Source of the DNA: Deltaproteobacteria bacterium
Lineage (GTDB): Bacteria > Desulfobacterota > Deferrisomatia > Deferrisomatales > JACRMM01
Assembly: GCA_016214985.1 (NCBI GenBank)
Contig: JACRMM010000046.1
Location: 62,001-126,000, forward strand
Direction: 5' to 3'
DNA length: 64,000 nt
Shown: positions 1 to 7,805 of the stretch, one piece after another
Numbering within the stretch: position 1 is the first letter of the stretch
Layout: every line of letters begins with the position of its first letter
Notes under the pieces: model-generated
Told to the model about the DNA's origin: nothing
Seen by the model: the letters and a program-made list of their open reading frames with translations, nothing else
Database searches by the model: none
Program-made: the position numbers and the translations under genes

Positions 1-55
1 GAACGCGCGGGCGCCGGGCCTCCGGTGCCGGCGCCGGGCCTTGGGAGAGAACAGA

Positions 56-625
56 GTGGACACGCCCATCGAGTCGATGCGGGCCGAACTGCTGGCCCTG
101 GTCCGAGAGAAGTCCTACCAGGATCGAGCCGTTACGCTCGCTTCGGGCAAGCCGAGCACCTTCTACGTCGACGGCAAGCAGACTTCGCTCCACCCGAGGG
201 GGGCCTATCTGATCGGGCGCCTGTTCGTGGATCGACTCGCGCGGTTCGGCCCGCTCGACGGTGTGGGGGGGCTCACCCTGGGTGCCGACCCCTTGGCCAC
301 GGCCACGAGCCTCGTCTCCGGGCTCGAGGGGGACGGCGTCGCGGGCTTCATCGTGCGCAAGGAGCCCAAGGGGCACGGCACCCAGAGCTGGATCGAGGGC
401 AAGGGAAACCTGCCGGCCGGCGGGCGAGTCGTGATCCTGGAGGACGTCGTCACGACCGGGGGATCGAGCCTCAAGGCGATCGAGCGCGTGGAGGCCGAGG
501 GGTACCGAGTGCTCGGCGTGCTCGCGCTGGTCGACCGGGAGGAGGGGGGGCGCGAGGCCTTCGAGAGAGGGGGGTACCGGTTCGAGGCGCTCTTCACGAA
601 GTCGGAGATCCGGGCCCAGAGCTAA
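56..625 (+). CDS. pyrE: Orotate phosphoribosyltransferase
   Basis: Orotate phosphoribosyltransferase joins orotate to PRPP to give OMP in cytoplasmic pyrimidine synthesis. The protein has the family opening (LASGKPSTFYVDGK, then a TSLHPRG stretch) and the PRPP-binding loop VVILEDVVTTGGSSLKAIE, followed by a beta-rich end. At about 190 residues it is a normal length. An in-frame TTG lies at 41, but GTG at 56 is preceded six bases upstream by GGGAGAG and is the better start. The upstream context lies outside the window, so operon membership cannot be judged. The lipoprotein gene downstream is separated by a repeat element and is probably unrelated. Confidence 0.93.
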   Translation: MDTPIESMRAELLALVREKSYQDRAVTLASGKPSTFYVDGKQTSLHPRGAYLIGRLFVDRLARFGPLDGVGGLTLGADPLATATSLVSGLEGDGVAGFIVRKEPKGHGTQSWIEGKGNLPAGGRVVILEDVVTTGGSSLKAIERVEAEGYRVLGVLALVDREEGGREAFERGGYRFEALFTKSEIRAQS

Positions 626-639
626 GACGACAACGATAC

Positions 640-734
640 ATCCGCAGATTTCGCAGATTTCACGGATTGGAACAAAGAAGAGGAACAACGGAAAGCACTT
701 CTGTCGATCTGCGTCATCTGAGAAATCGGTGGAT
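640..734. repeat. Imperfect palindromic intergenic repeat (GCAGATTT type)
   Basis: The left arm at 640-668 (containing CCGCAGATTTCGCAGATTT) and the right arm at 706-734 (containing GATCTGCGTCATCTGAGAAAT) match as inverted repeats at about 21 of 29 positions by my hand alignment. They enclose a purine-rich spacer. This resembles the dispersed hairpin elements common between genes in high-GC proteobacteria. No coding potential is apparent. It lies between pyrE and the lipoprotein gene and could act as a processing or transcription-attenuation hairpin. Confidence 0.6.
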
Positions 735-864
735 CATCCCGACCAACGGTACCGGTTGGATCTGATTTGAGGCTATCTGATCCGTCGGCGAACTCTGTGG
801 ACCCGTCGCTCTCGTGTTGAGGCGCGGGATCGCCGCGGTCGGCGGACGGGCGAAGGAGGCGGTG

Positions 865-1470
865 ATGGGGCGTCGGCTTCGGATGACGATACTCGCAGCG
901 GGCATCGGGGCTGCCCTGGGGTGCGCCGCGCGCCTCCCGGCCGGGGTTCAGCTCACCCCGGGCTTCGCGTCCCCCGGTACCCCGTACGGGGACGCACTCC
1001 GGCGCCACACTCGCTACGCCGAGCTGTACAACGGCGTCGACACCGTCGCGAAGGGGTGGGCCACGGAGAGGACCTCGGAGCTGCGCGCGGCCCTCGCCGA
1101 GGCGAGCATCCGGGCGTACCAGCTCCAGGGCGAGGCGGCCGAGACGATGCGTCAGGAGGCCCGCGCCGCAAGCCTTGCGAGCCGCGACTTCCATCTGGCG
1201 CTCTACACGCCGAAGAAGCAGTGGAACGACCTCGAGTCGGCCGACAGCCTCTGGCGCGCGCGTCTGGAACGCCCGGGTGGGGAGAGTGAGACGCCGATCG
1301 AGGTCAAGGCGTTGGCCAAGTCGGACAAGAGCCCGGTGGAGTACCCCTACGTGAGTCCCTGGACCCGCGAGTACGAGCTCCGGTTCCCCTCGCTCGATGA
1401 CGCGATGGGCTCCGCGCCCGCGAGCCTGGTGCTCACGGGCCCCCTCGGGACGGTCCGGTTCCAGTTCTGA
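865..1470 (+). CDS. Hypothetical lipoprotein
   Basis: I recognise no family. ATG at 865 is preferred over the upstream in-frame TTG at 814 because GAAGGAGG lies just upstream and because it places a signal peptide at the N-terminus: basic MGRRLRM, a hydrophobic stretch, then a lipobox ending ALGC with Cys at residue 20. The mature 180 residues are mostly helical and charged, with a long amphipathic stretch at residues 50-110. The C-terminal third is beta-rich (YVSPWTREYELRFPS, then LVLTGPLGTVRFQF). It is probably anchored to the inner or outer membrane facing the periplasm. Its neighbours give no functional clue. Confidence 0.75.
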   Translation: MGRRLRMTILAAGIGAALGCAARLPAGVQLTPGFASPGTPYGDALRRHTRYAELYNGVDTVAKGWATERTSELRAALAEASIRAYQLQGEAAETMRQEARAASLASRDFHLALYTPKKQWNDLESADSLWRARLERPGGESETPIEVKALAKSDKSPVEYPYVSPWTREYELRFPSLDDAMGSAPASLVLTGPLGTVRFQF

Positions 1471-1517
1471 CCAGGCCGCGGGGGGGGCGAGGCGCGAACG
1501 AACGAAAGGAGGCGGGA

Positions 1518-1928
1518 ATGGCGGATTGCATCTTCTGCAAGATCGCCGCGGGGGACATCCCGGCGCAGGTCGTGTGGCAGGACGAGCACGCGGTGGCGTT
1601 TCGGGACATCCGCCCCCAGGCACCGGTCCACGTGGTCTTCATCCCGCGGCGGCACGTGGTGAGCTTTGCCCACGTGACGAGCGCCGACGGCCCGTTTCTC
1701 GGAAGCCTCGGAGTGGGGCTGCGTGCGGTGGCCGAGGCGGAGGGGATCGCGGAGACGGGGTTTCGCGTGTTGTCCAACAACGGGCCGCACGGGGGGCAGG
1801 AGGTTGCGCACCTGCATGTCCACCTCCTCGGAGGGCGGCCCCTCGGGCCGATGCTACGACAGGAGGTCGGCGTGTCGCGGAGCGCAGGGACGCGCGGGAG
1901 CGACGAGGCGCGGCGCAGGATCCCGTAA
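1518..1928 (+). CDS. HIT family nucleotide-binding protein (HinT-like)
   Basis: Histidine-triad hydrolases cleave nucleoside phosphoramidates and related AMP conjugates in the cytoplasm. The protein begins CIFCKIAAGDIPA (Cys4 and Cys7, with the usual start-of-family pattern) and carries the triad HLHVHLLGG with His98, His100 and His102. The core matches the usual length of about 110 residues. Here a 25-residue basic tail after GGRPLGPM (RSAGTRGSDEARRRIP) extends beyond most HinT proteins. AAAGGAGGCGGGA directly precedes the ATG. It is likely a stand-alone gene. Confidence 0.9.
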   Translation: MADCIFCKIAAGDIPAQVVWQDEHAVAFRDIRPQAPVHVVFIPRRHVVSFAHVTSADGPFLGSLGVGLRAVAEAEGIAETGFRVLSNNGPHGGQEVAHLHVHLLGGRPLGPMLRQEVGVSRSAGTRGSDEARRRIP

Positions 1929-2152
1929 GAGTCCGTTGGCAACGGGGGCTTGCCGGGTTTGCTCGTGCAGCCGGACGGCCGTTCCACGCCTACCGCGCCC
2001 TCTCACGGGCGAAGTCCTGCTCGAAGTCTCCGGAGCAACTGACGTCAGCGCAGAGTTCCGATCGTTCGGCATCGTCCGGCGGAGCGGCAGGCCCGGCACG
2101 CCCCCGACCACGACAGAAGGACGGAGCCCCGTGAGGCGCGGCGCCAGGAGCG

Positions 2153-2181
2153 TTGACACGGCGGCCCCTGGGCGAGATAAT
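2153..2181 (+). promoter_or_regulatory. Sigma70 promoter of the tRNA gene
   Basis: A perfect -35 TTGACA (2153-2158) is separated by exactly 17 bases from the -10 GATAAT (2176-2181). The predicted start is about 2188, seven bases before the tRNA 5' end. This is the best consensus promoter in the window. Confidence 0.85.
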
Positions 2182-2194
2182 CCGCTTTTCCCGG

Positions 2195-2271
2195 GGGCCC
2201 ATAGCTCAGCTGGTCAGAGCTGCCGGCTCATAACCGGTCGGTCCCTGGTTCGAATCCAGGTGGGCCCACCA
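2195..2271 (+). tRNA. tRNA with CAU anticodon (tRNA-Ile2 or elongator tRNA-Met)
   Basis: A complete cloverleaf can be folded. The acceptor GGGCCCA pairs with TGGGCCC and the D stem is GCTC/GAGC. The anticodon stem GCCGG/CCGGT encloses loop CTCATAA with anticodon CAU, and the T arm is CCTGG-TTCGAAT-CCAGG. The 3' CCA is encoded at 2269-2271. The anticodon arm resembles lysidine-modified tRNA-Ile(CAU) more than typical elongator tRNA-Met, but CAU alone cannot separate the two. It is not an initiator, because the anticodon stem lacks the three G:C pairs. Confidence 0.92.
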
Positions 2272-2341
2272 CCGCGTACCCGAGATGCCCGTCGATGGCG
2301 TGTTGCCCTGAGCCCCCCGTGATCCGGCGTACGGAGCGTTG

Positions 2342-3466
2342 ATGGGGGTAGCCTTATCGGCCGTGATGAGTGCCTTGGAGGCGCTGGCCCCACCGAGCCT
2401 CGCGGAGCCCTGGGACCGCGCCGGGCTTCAGGTGGGGGACCCGGCGGCCCCAGTGGACGCGGTCCTGGTAGCACTGGACCCCTCCCCGGCCGCAGTGGCC
2501 CAGGCAGCCCTCGCCGGAGCTCAACTCCTCGTTACCCATCACCCCATGTTCCTCGACCCCCTCCCTCAGATTGACCTCTCGACCTCGCAAGGAAGACTCC
2601 TGACGCGCTGCCTCGGCGAGGGCGTCGCTGTCTACTGCGCGCACACGAACCTGGACCGCGCCACCGGTGGGGTTAACGATTGGCTGGCGCAGCGGCTCGG
2701 GCTCCGGGAGATCGGGCCCTTGGGCCGAGGAGAACCCCAGGTCAAGCTCGTCGTCACGGTGCCCGCGGGGTACGAGGCCGGGATCCTGCGTGCGCTCGCC
2801 GGAGCGGGCGCAGGCCGCATCGGCCGGTACCGGGGCTGCTCGTTTCGGAGCCGCGGCGTTGGCGCCTTCGAGCCTTTGGAGGGCGCGAAGCCGTTTCGGG
2901 GCCGCGCGGGTCAGGGGGAGGAGGTGGAAGAGGTCCGGGTCGAGACGGTCGTTGACCGGAGTCGAGTCCGCGCCGTGCGGGCCGCTCTGGCCCAGGCCCA
3001 CCCCTACGAGACCGCCGCCCTGGATCTCTACCCGCTCGAGGGGGAAAGCGCTGCGGGCAGCCTGGGACGAGTGGGTGCCTTGGAGGAGCGGCGGACCCTG
3101 TCGGACTTCGCGACGTGGGTGGGGCGCGTCTTGGACGCTCCGGGGGTGCGGTTCGTCGGAGACCCGATGGCCCCGATCGACCGCATCGCGGTGTGCGGGG
3201 GGAGCGGTGCCTCTCTGTGGCGTGAGGCGCGGGCTGCTGGCGCACAACTCCTGGTCACGGGAGACGTCAGATACCATCAGGCCGTCGACGCGCGGCAAGC
3301 GGGGTTCTGCCTCCTGGACGCGGGTCATGCCGCGACCGAGGGCGTGGCGCTGGAGTGCCTGGCGACTGCTCTGAGGGACTGGTCCGTCGAGACAGGGTCG
3401 GAGCTACGCGTCGAGATGTTCCGGGAACCCGACCCGTTCCACTGGGTGGCGCCCGCAGAGTGCTGA
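2342..3466 (+). CDS. NIF3-like dinuclear metal-centre protein
   Basis: This is a NIF3/YbgI/YqfO-family protein, a hexameric toroid with a two-metal site whose exact reaction is unsettled; GTP cyclohydrolase I type 2 annotations are common but weakly founded. Metal-binding motifs are visible: LLVTHHPMF (His pair near residues 66-67), VYCAHTNLD near residue 103, and DAGHAATEG near the C-terminus. Between them, at roughly residues 130-235, lies a YqfO-type inserted PII/CutA-like domain ending AHPYETAALDLYPLE. The ATG at 2342 follows GGAG. The gene lies just upstream of the zinc-ribbon gene and rnpB, an order I associate with deltaproteobacteria. Confidence 0.9.
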   Translation: MGVALSAVMSALEALAPPSLAEPWDRAGLQVGDPAAPVDAVLVALDPSPAAVAQAALAGAQLLVTHHPMFLDPLPQIDLSTSQGRLLTRCLGEGVAVYCAHTNLDRATGGVNDWLAQRLGLREIGPLGRGEPQVKLVVTVPAGYEAGILRALAGAGAGRIGRYRGCSFRSRGVGAFEPLEGAKPFRGRAGQGEEVEEVRVETVVDRSRVRAVRAALAQAHPYETAALDLYPLEGESAAGSLGRVGALEERRTLSDFATWVGRVLDAPGVRFVGDPMAPIDRIAVCGGSGASLWREARAAGAQLLVTGDVRYHQAVDARQAGFCLLDAGHAATEGVALECLATALRDWSVETGSELRVEMFREPDPFHWVAPAEC

Positions 3467-3541
3467 ATCAGACCAGGTGAGGTGGCTGTGGCGGGAGCTT
3501 CCCGCCCGTTGACGAGGCCCCGCAGGCCTAGGGAGGAAACG

Positions 3542-4282
3542 TTGGAAGTCGACGTGTTGAGCTTGCTGGCAAAACTGCAGAGCGTGGCCGACGACATCGA
3601 CCGCCTCGACGCGCGGCGGAAGGCAGCGACCGAAGAGCGCGATCGGGTAGAGGCGAGCCTCCAGGGTGCTCAGGACAGCCTCACCCAGTGCCGGGAGAGG
3701 CTCCACAACCTCGACATCGAGCGGCGCAAACGGGAACTCGGGCTCAAGGCCGAGCGGGAGAGGTCGTCCCGGGTGAAGAGTCGCCTCGGCGAGGTCAAGA
3801 CGAGCCGCGAGTACCAGGCGGTCCTGGCGGAGATCAGCGCGGCCAAACAGGCGGTGACCGAGTTGGAGGAGGCCCTGAGCCGCGACATGGAGGCCGTGGA
3901 GGCCAGTGGCGCCGAGATCCGGGAGTTGGAGGCCCAGGTCGAAGGGATGCAGACGGACCTGGACCGCGCGGGCAAGACCCTCGACGACGTGCTCAAGGAC
4001 ACGGAGCAGGCCATCTTGGATCGGAGGTCGGAGGAGACCGAGGTCCTCAGATCCCTCCCCCTCGAGGTCGTCGACCGCTACCGGCTGATTCGCATGCGGC
4101 GCGGAGGGCTGGCGGTGGTGGAGGCCCGAAACGAGGCGTGTACGGCCTGCTTCATGAGGATCCCTCCTCAGACATACATCGAGGTCATGCGCCGCTCCCG
4201 GGTGATTCAGTGCCCCAACTGCCACCGGATCCTGATCCCCCCACAGCCCGTGGCCGAAGGACCGACCGGGGTGGGGGAGTAA
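3542..4282 (+). CDS. Coiled-coil protein with C-terminal C4 zinc ribbon (DUF164 / CdsZ-like)
   Basis: The protein is almost all alpha-helical coiled coil from about residue 5 to 185 (repeating Glu/Arg/Leu heptads). It then has a zinc ribbon formed by CTACF and CPNCH (Cys pairs about 30 residues apart) with the family signature RVIQCPNCHRIL. Members have been linked to ribosome- and RNA-associated processes, but no activity is firm. TTG at 3542, preceded by GGGAGGAAAC, is preferred over an upstream in-frame GTG at 3482. Its position between the NIF3-like gene and rnpB is typical. Confidence 0.85.
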   Translation: MEVDVLSLLAKLQSVADDIDRLDARRKAATEERDRVEASLQGAQDSLTQCRERLHNLDIERRKRELGLKAERERSSRVKSRLGEVKTSREYQAVLAEISAAKQAVTELEEALSRDMEAVEASGAEIRELEAQVEGMQTDLDRAGKTLDDVLKDTEQAILDRRSEETEVLRSLPLEVVDRYRLIRMRRGGLAVVEARNEACTACFMRIPPQTYIEVMRRSRVIQCPNCHRILIPPQPVAEGPTGVGE

Positions 4283-4337
4283 CGCCTCGAGGGTTTCCTG
4301 AAACCAACGGGAGCCTGGTGACGTATCTACGGCGGCA

Positions 4338-4724
4338 AGGCAGGGCAGGGTGAGCGGGCAGCCGCTCCGGGATGACGCCCGGGGAGGAAAGTCCGGGCTC
4401 CACAGGGCAGGGTGCTGGATAACGTCCAGTCGGGGTAACCCGAAGGAAAGTGCAACAGAGAGCAAACCGCCCCCTCCGCTGTTCGGGAAGGGGTAAGGGT
4501 GAAACGGTGAGGTAAGAGCTCACCAGCGGTCCGGGCGACCGGCCGGCTCGGCAAACCCCACCCGGAGCAAGACCAAATAGGGGAGCGTTACGAGGGCGGC
4601 CCGCCCCAAGCTCCCGGGTAGGTCGCTGGAGGCCCGGGGGGACCCGGGTCCAAGAGGAATGGCTGCCGCCCTCCCGTACGTGGGGAGGGGACAGAACCCG
4701 GCTTACAGCTCCCCCTCCCTGCTT
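4338..4724 (+). ncRNA. rnpB: RNase P RNA, bacterial type A
   Basis: This is the catalytic RNA of RNase P, which matures tRNA 5' ends. Diagnostic conserved blocks appear in the right order: GAGGAAAGTCCGGGCTCCAC at about 4383, CAGGGTGCTGGATAACG, GTGCAACAGAGAGCAAACCG (about 4450), GGTAAGGGTGAAACGGTG, CCCACCCGGAGCAAGACCAA, ATAGGGGAGCG and ACAGAACCCGGCTTA (4691-4705). The ends pair (GCAGGGCAGGG with CCCTCCCTGC), giving boundaries good to a few bases. A run of eight T follows at 4735-4742. Confidence 0.96.
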
Positions 4725-4798
4725 TGTCGCCACGTTTTTTTTGAGCCAAGACGGAACGATGCAGTGCTCGGTCCGGCTAGATCGCGGTGCCTCCCGTG

Positions 4799-4828
4799 TT
4801 GACAGCGACCACGGGCGTCTCCTAGAAT
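4799..4828 (+). promoter_or_regulatory. Sigma70-type promoter of the TlpA/cytochrome operon
   Basis: The -35 TTGACA (4799-4804) and -10 TAGAAT (4823-4828) are separated by 18 bases. This predicts a start near 4835, 34 bases before the ATG of the first TlpA gene. Confidence 0.7.
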
Positions 4829-4868
4829 TCGTGTGTTTTGTCACTTTTTCGTAGATCAGGAGAACACG

Positions 4869-5408
4869 ATGCTCAAGCGATGGTCCATTCTCGCGGTGAT
4901 CGCCCTGGCCCTTGCATTCGTCGGGGGTGAGCAGAAGGCCAGGGCCGAAGGAGAGGAGTGGGTGGGCAAGCGGGCCCCCGATTTCTCCATGGTGGACGTC
5001 GACGGCAAGCCGCTCAAGCTGGCCGACTTTGCCGGCAAGAAGGTGGTCTGGATCAACTTCTGGGGGCTTCGGTGCGGGCCCTGCGTGCGGGAGCTCCCCG
5101 CCCTCCAGAAGCTGTATTCCGATTTCCAGAAGAAGGGGCTCGTCATCATCGGTGTGAACACCGACGGCGTCGACGGTGCGTTCGTCAAGAAGCAGTTCGC
5201 CGAGCGCCCCGACCTCAAGGGTGCAGCCGTCACCTTCCCTCTCATGCCCGACGTCGATTTCAAGGTGATCGACGCCTACGGGCTCATGGGGGCGCCGCTG
5301 AACGTGATGATCGACAAGAAGGGGATCATTCGGTATCGCCATGAGGGCTACGAAGACGGCGACGAGGTGAAGTACGCGAAGGTTCTGGAAAAGCTGATCG
5401 CCGAATGA
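4869..5408 (+). CDS. TlpA-family thiol-disulfide oxidoreductase
   Basis: This is an exported thioredoxin-fold protein of the TlpA/ResA type. Such proteins reduce disulfides in the periplasm, commonly in apocytochrome c before haem attachment. An N-terminal signal peptide (MLKRWSILAVIALALAFVGG) is followed by APDF, the redox motif CGPC (Cys69, Cys72) in the context NFWGLRCGPCVREL, and the cis-Pro region GAPLNVMIDKKG. ATG at 4869 is chosen because TCAGGAG lies just upstream and the hydrophobic segment then begins correctly. It is the first gene of an operon and overlaps the next gene by four bases (ATGA). No lipobox Cys is present, so the protein is probably soluble or membrane-tethered by an uncleaved signal. 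Confidence 0.88.
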   Translation: MLKRWSILAVIALALAFVGGEQKARAEGEEWVGKRAPDFSMVDVDGKPLKLADFAGKKVVWINFWGLRCGPCVRELPALQKLYSDFQKKGLVIIGVNTDGVDGAFVKKQFAERPDLKGAAVTFPLMPDVDFKVIDAYGLMGAPLNVMIDKKGIIRYRHEGYEDGDEVKYAKVLEKLIAE

Positions 5409-6055
5409 CCCGGAGCGCGGTCCTCGGGATCGCCCTCGGCTTGGCTCTGTCCTGGGGGGGCGTGGGGTGCGTCCGTTCGGCGGCGACCGGCGTCGGTGCC
5501 CCGGTGCCCCGATCGTCGCCCGAGGGAGAGGTGGTCCCGGTCGAGGTCCCCCAGGGGCCGCTCGCCGCGCCGGGCGCGGCCGTGACGACAGAGCCGCCGG
5601 AAGGGGAGTCGCGAGTCGAGGTCGGACACCGGTACGTCGACTTCTCGGCGGATCGGCTCGGCGGGGGGCGACTGCGACTGTCGGAGCTCGTCGGCCCCAA
5701 AGTGGTGGTCCTGCAGTTCTGGGGCGTGCGCTGCTCGCCGTGCCTGGCGGAGATGGCCTTCCTGTCGGAGCTGCAGTCGCTTCATCCGGACCGCCTCCAG
5801 GTGGTCGGCGTCAATACCGATCGAGCGCCGGAAGGACAACTCCGGGAGATCATGGTGAGCCGGGCCATCATCCCGGCGTTTCCCGTGGTCGCAGACCCGG
5901 ATTTCACGATCTCGCGCCACTACACGCAGTGGCTGGTGCCCGTGAGCGTCCTGATCGACCGCCGAGGGATCGCGAGGGCGATCCACACTGGCTACAATGC
6001 AGTCCTCGGCACCGCGCTCCGGGCGGAGGTAGAGGGCGTTCTGGCGGAGGAGTGA
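5405..6055 (+). CDS. TlpA-like thioredoxin-fold lipoprotein
   Basis: This is the second exported thioredoxin-fold protein of the operon. A signal peptide ends in the lipobox GGVGC with Cys22, followed by a low-complexity Pro/Gly/Ala linker to about residue 75. A TlpA domain then carries CSPC (Cys110, Cys113) in QFWGVRCSPCLAEM and a VPVSVLIDRRG cis-Pro region. The lipid anchor distinguishes it from the upstream paralogue. Start and stop codons overlap its neighbours by four bases upstream and one base downstream (TGATG), which indicates translational coupling. The likely role is electron delivery to periplasmic thiols of the adjacent cytochrome, inferred from context. Confidence 0.86.
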   Translation: MTRSAVLGIALGLALSWGGVGCVRSAATGVGAPVPRSSPEGEVVPVEVPQGPLAAPGAAVTTEPPEGESRVEVGHRYVDFSADRLGGGRLRLSELVGPKVVVLQFWGVRCSPCLAEMAFLSELQSLHPDRLQVVGVNTDRAPEGQLREIMVSRAIIPAFPVVADPDFTISRHYTQWLVPVSVLIDRRGIARAIHTGYNAVLGTALRAEVEGVLAEE

Positions 6056-7161
6056 TGGACGGCAGCAAGACGGTCTTGGGGGTCGCCGTTGCGGTCGCGC
6101 TGTGGGCAGGCCCGTCGGTGGCGAAGACGGACCTGCCCAGTTACGTGGGGAGCGATCGCTGCAGGGAGTGCCACGACTCGCAGTACAAGGGATGGGTTCA
6201 GACCTTCCACGCCACCGTTGTTCAGAATGCCCGAAAGCACCCGGAAGCGGTGCTCGGTGACTTTTCGGCGCCAGGCCTCTCGTTCAAGCTCGAGGACGTG
6301 GACTACACGATCGGTGGGCATTGGGACCAGCGGTACATGAAGAAGATCGACGACGACTACTACGTGCTGCCCAAGTTGTGGAGCGTACAGGCTCGCGCGT
6401 GGCGTCCCTACAACGTGTGGTCGTGGAAGAAGATGCCGTACAGCAAGTACTGCAAGGGCTGTCACGTGACCGGCTACGATCCGGAGACGAAGAAAGCCGT
6501 GGAGGGCCACATTGGCTGCGAGGCGTGCCATGGGCCCGGCCGGCCCCACGCCGACACGGCCGGGAAGAAGCCGATCGTGAACCCGAAGAAGCTGTCGGAA
6601 GATCGACGCGACATGATCTGCGCGGCCTGTCACGTGAGGGGGCAGGACCTCACGGGCACGTACTTCTTCCCGGTGGGTTTCACCCCGGGCGATGACCTGG
6701 GCGCATTCTACGTTTCGCTCGACAAGACTGCCGAGGAGTCCAACACTCAGGCGATCTTGCGGGGTTTCGCCAAGTGGAAGGAGGATCGCTCCGCCAACGC
6801 CAAGGTGCGCTGCGAAGTGTGCGGCATCTACGGGGACGAGACGAAGAAGAGCGACGAGAAGACGGGTGTCATGGACTTCTGCTTCGGGTGCCACGCGTTC
6901 AAAGACAAGCTCCCGGAGCACACGCGCCACGCGGCGTCCGTGAACATCATCTGCATCGACTGTCACGCGCAGCAGACGAAGGATCTGATGAACCAGCAGG
7001 GGCAGGACATCCACTCCTACGGGTACTTCCTCGTGCACCCGGACAACTGCTACGACCCGCGCGTCGAGAACACGTGCGCCAAGTGCCACAAGGACAAGCC
7101 CGAGGATTGGGCCCGGAAGACCGTCGAACGCTGGCGAAAGCCGGTGGACGTGGACCACTGA
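6055..7161 (+). CDS. Multihaem cytochrome c, c554 type (seven CxxCH)
   Basis: This is a periplasmic cytochrome with a signal peptide (hydrophobic residues 5-20, ending SVA-KT) and the c554-family opening YVGSDRCRECH. Haem-binding CxxCH motifs start at residues 36, 133, 155, 189, 276, 300 and 341. The third lies in the familiar CEACHGPGRPH context. An eighth CxxC at residue 253 reads CEVCG, so the axial His is replaced by Gly. The family resembles hydroxylamine-oxidoreductase partners and many uncharacterised anaerobic respiratory cytochromes, so the substrate cannot be assigned. It is embedded between TlpA genes, which suggests co-production of its thiol-reduction partners. Confidence 0.88.
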   Translation: MDGSKTVLGVAVAVALWAGPSVAKTDLPSYVGSDRCRECHDSQYKGWVQTFHATVVQNARKHPEAVLGDFSAPGLSFKLEDVDYTIGGHWDQRYMKKIDDDYYVLPKLWSVQARAWRPYNVWSWKKMPYSKYCKGCHVTGYDPETKKAVEGHIGCEACHGPGRPHADTAGKKPIVNPKKLSEDRRDMICAACHVRGQDLTGTYFFPVGFTPGDDLGAFYVSLDKTAEESNTQAILRGFAKWKEDRSANAKVRCEVCGIYGDETKKSDEKTGVMDFCFGCHAFKDKLPEHTRHAASVNIICIDCHAQQTKDLMNQQGQDIHSYGYFLVHPDNCYDPRVENTCAKCHKDKPEDWARKTVERWRKPVDVDH

Positions 7162-7246
7162 GGGGGGAACGATCTGCGGGGGAGAACCGGCGCCTCTTGG
7201 GGAAGGGGCGCCCTTGCCGGGGCACGGGCCGTCGAAGGAGGCCGAG

Positions 7247-7804
7247 ATGAAGAACGGATGGATGGGGCTGGCTGGCGTGGCGGGACTGCTGCTCGTCGCC
7301 TCGACGGGTGTGTGGGCCCAGGGCGGCGCGATGAAGATCCAAGAAGGCGAAGAGGCCCCGGACTTCAGACTCGTGGACTTCCAGACGGGGAAGACGGTGA
7401 CCCTCAAGGAGTTCCGCGGCAAGAAGGTCGTCATGCTCGAGTTCTGGGCGACCTGGTGCGACATCTGCAAACAGGAGATGCCGCGGATGCAGAAGGAGTA
7501 TGACAAGTACAAAGACAAAGGCTACCAGCTCCTCGGTATCACCTTGAGCCGCGGGGATCCAAAGGATCGAGACCGCATCAAGGCTCTTCGGGATAAACAC
7601 AAGCTCGGCTACCCGATCCTCCTCGACACCGAGTTCGAGGTCGCCACCAAGCTCTATGGCCTGTCGGGGCCGATTCCCCTCAAGGCGATCATCGACTGCT
7701 CGGGTAAAGTCCGGTACACCCACGTCGGGGACTACGCCGACGGGGTGAGCGAGGTGCCCTTCGTTCTGGACGAGCTCTTGGCGGAGCCAGCCTGCAAGCG
7801 CTGA
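7247..7804 (+). CDS. TlpA-family thiol-disulfide oxidoreductase (CDIC active site)
   Basis: This is the third TlpA-like exported protein in the cluster. A signal peptide (MKNGWMGLAGVAGLLLVAST then WAQ) precedes a thioredoxin fold with EAPDFRLVDF, the motif FWATWCDICKQEMP (Cys71, Cys74), and GPIPLKAIIDCSGK at the cis-Pro site. Aspartate-isoleucine between the cysteines differs from the CGPC and CSPC of the first two, so the redox potentials probably differ. ATG at 7247 is preceded by GAAGGAGG, which decides the start against an upstream in-frame alternative start codon. The HEAT-repeat gene begins one base after its stop. Confidence 0.87.
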   Translation: MKNGWMGLAGVAGLLLVASTGVWAQGGAMKIQEGEEAPDFRLVDFQTGKTVTLKEFRGKKVVMLEFWATWCDICKQEMPRMQKEYDKYKDKGYQLLGITLSRGDPKDRDRIKALRDKHKLGYPILLDTEFEVATKLYGLSGPIPLKAIIDCSGKVRYTHVGDYADGVSEVPFVLDELLAEPACKR

Positions 7805-7805
7805 G

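Noticed and set aside
1929..2150. A small gene between the HIT gene and the tRNA promoter
   Set aside because: Open frames on both strands overlap each other, lack ribosome sites and show no family motif. I see only spacer sequence.
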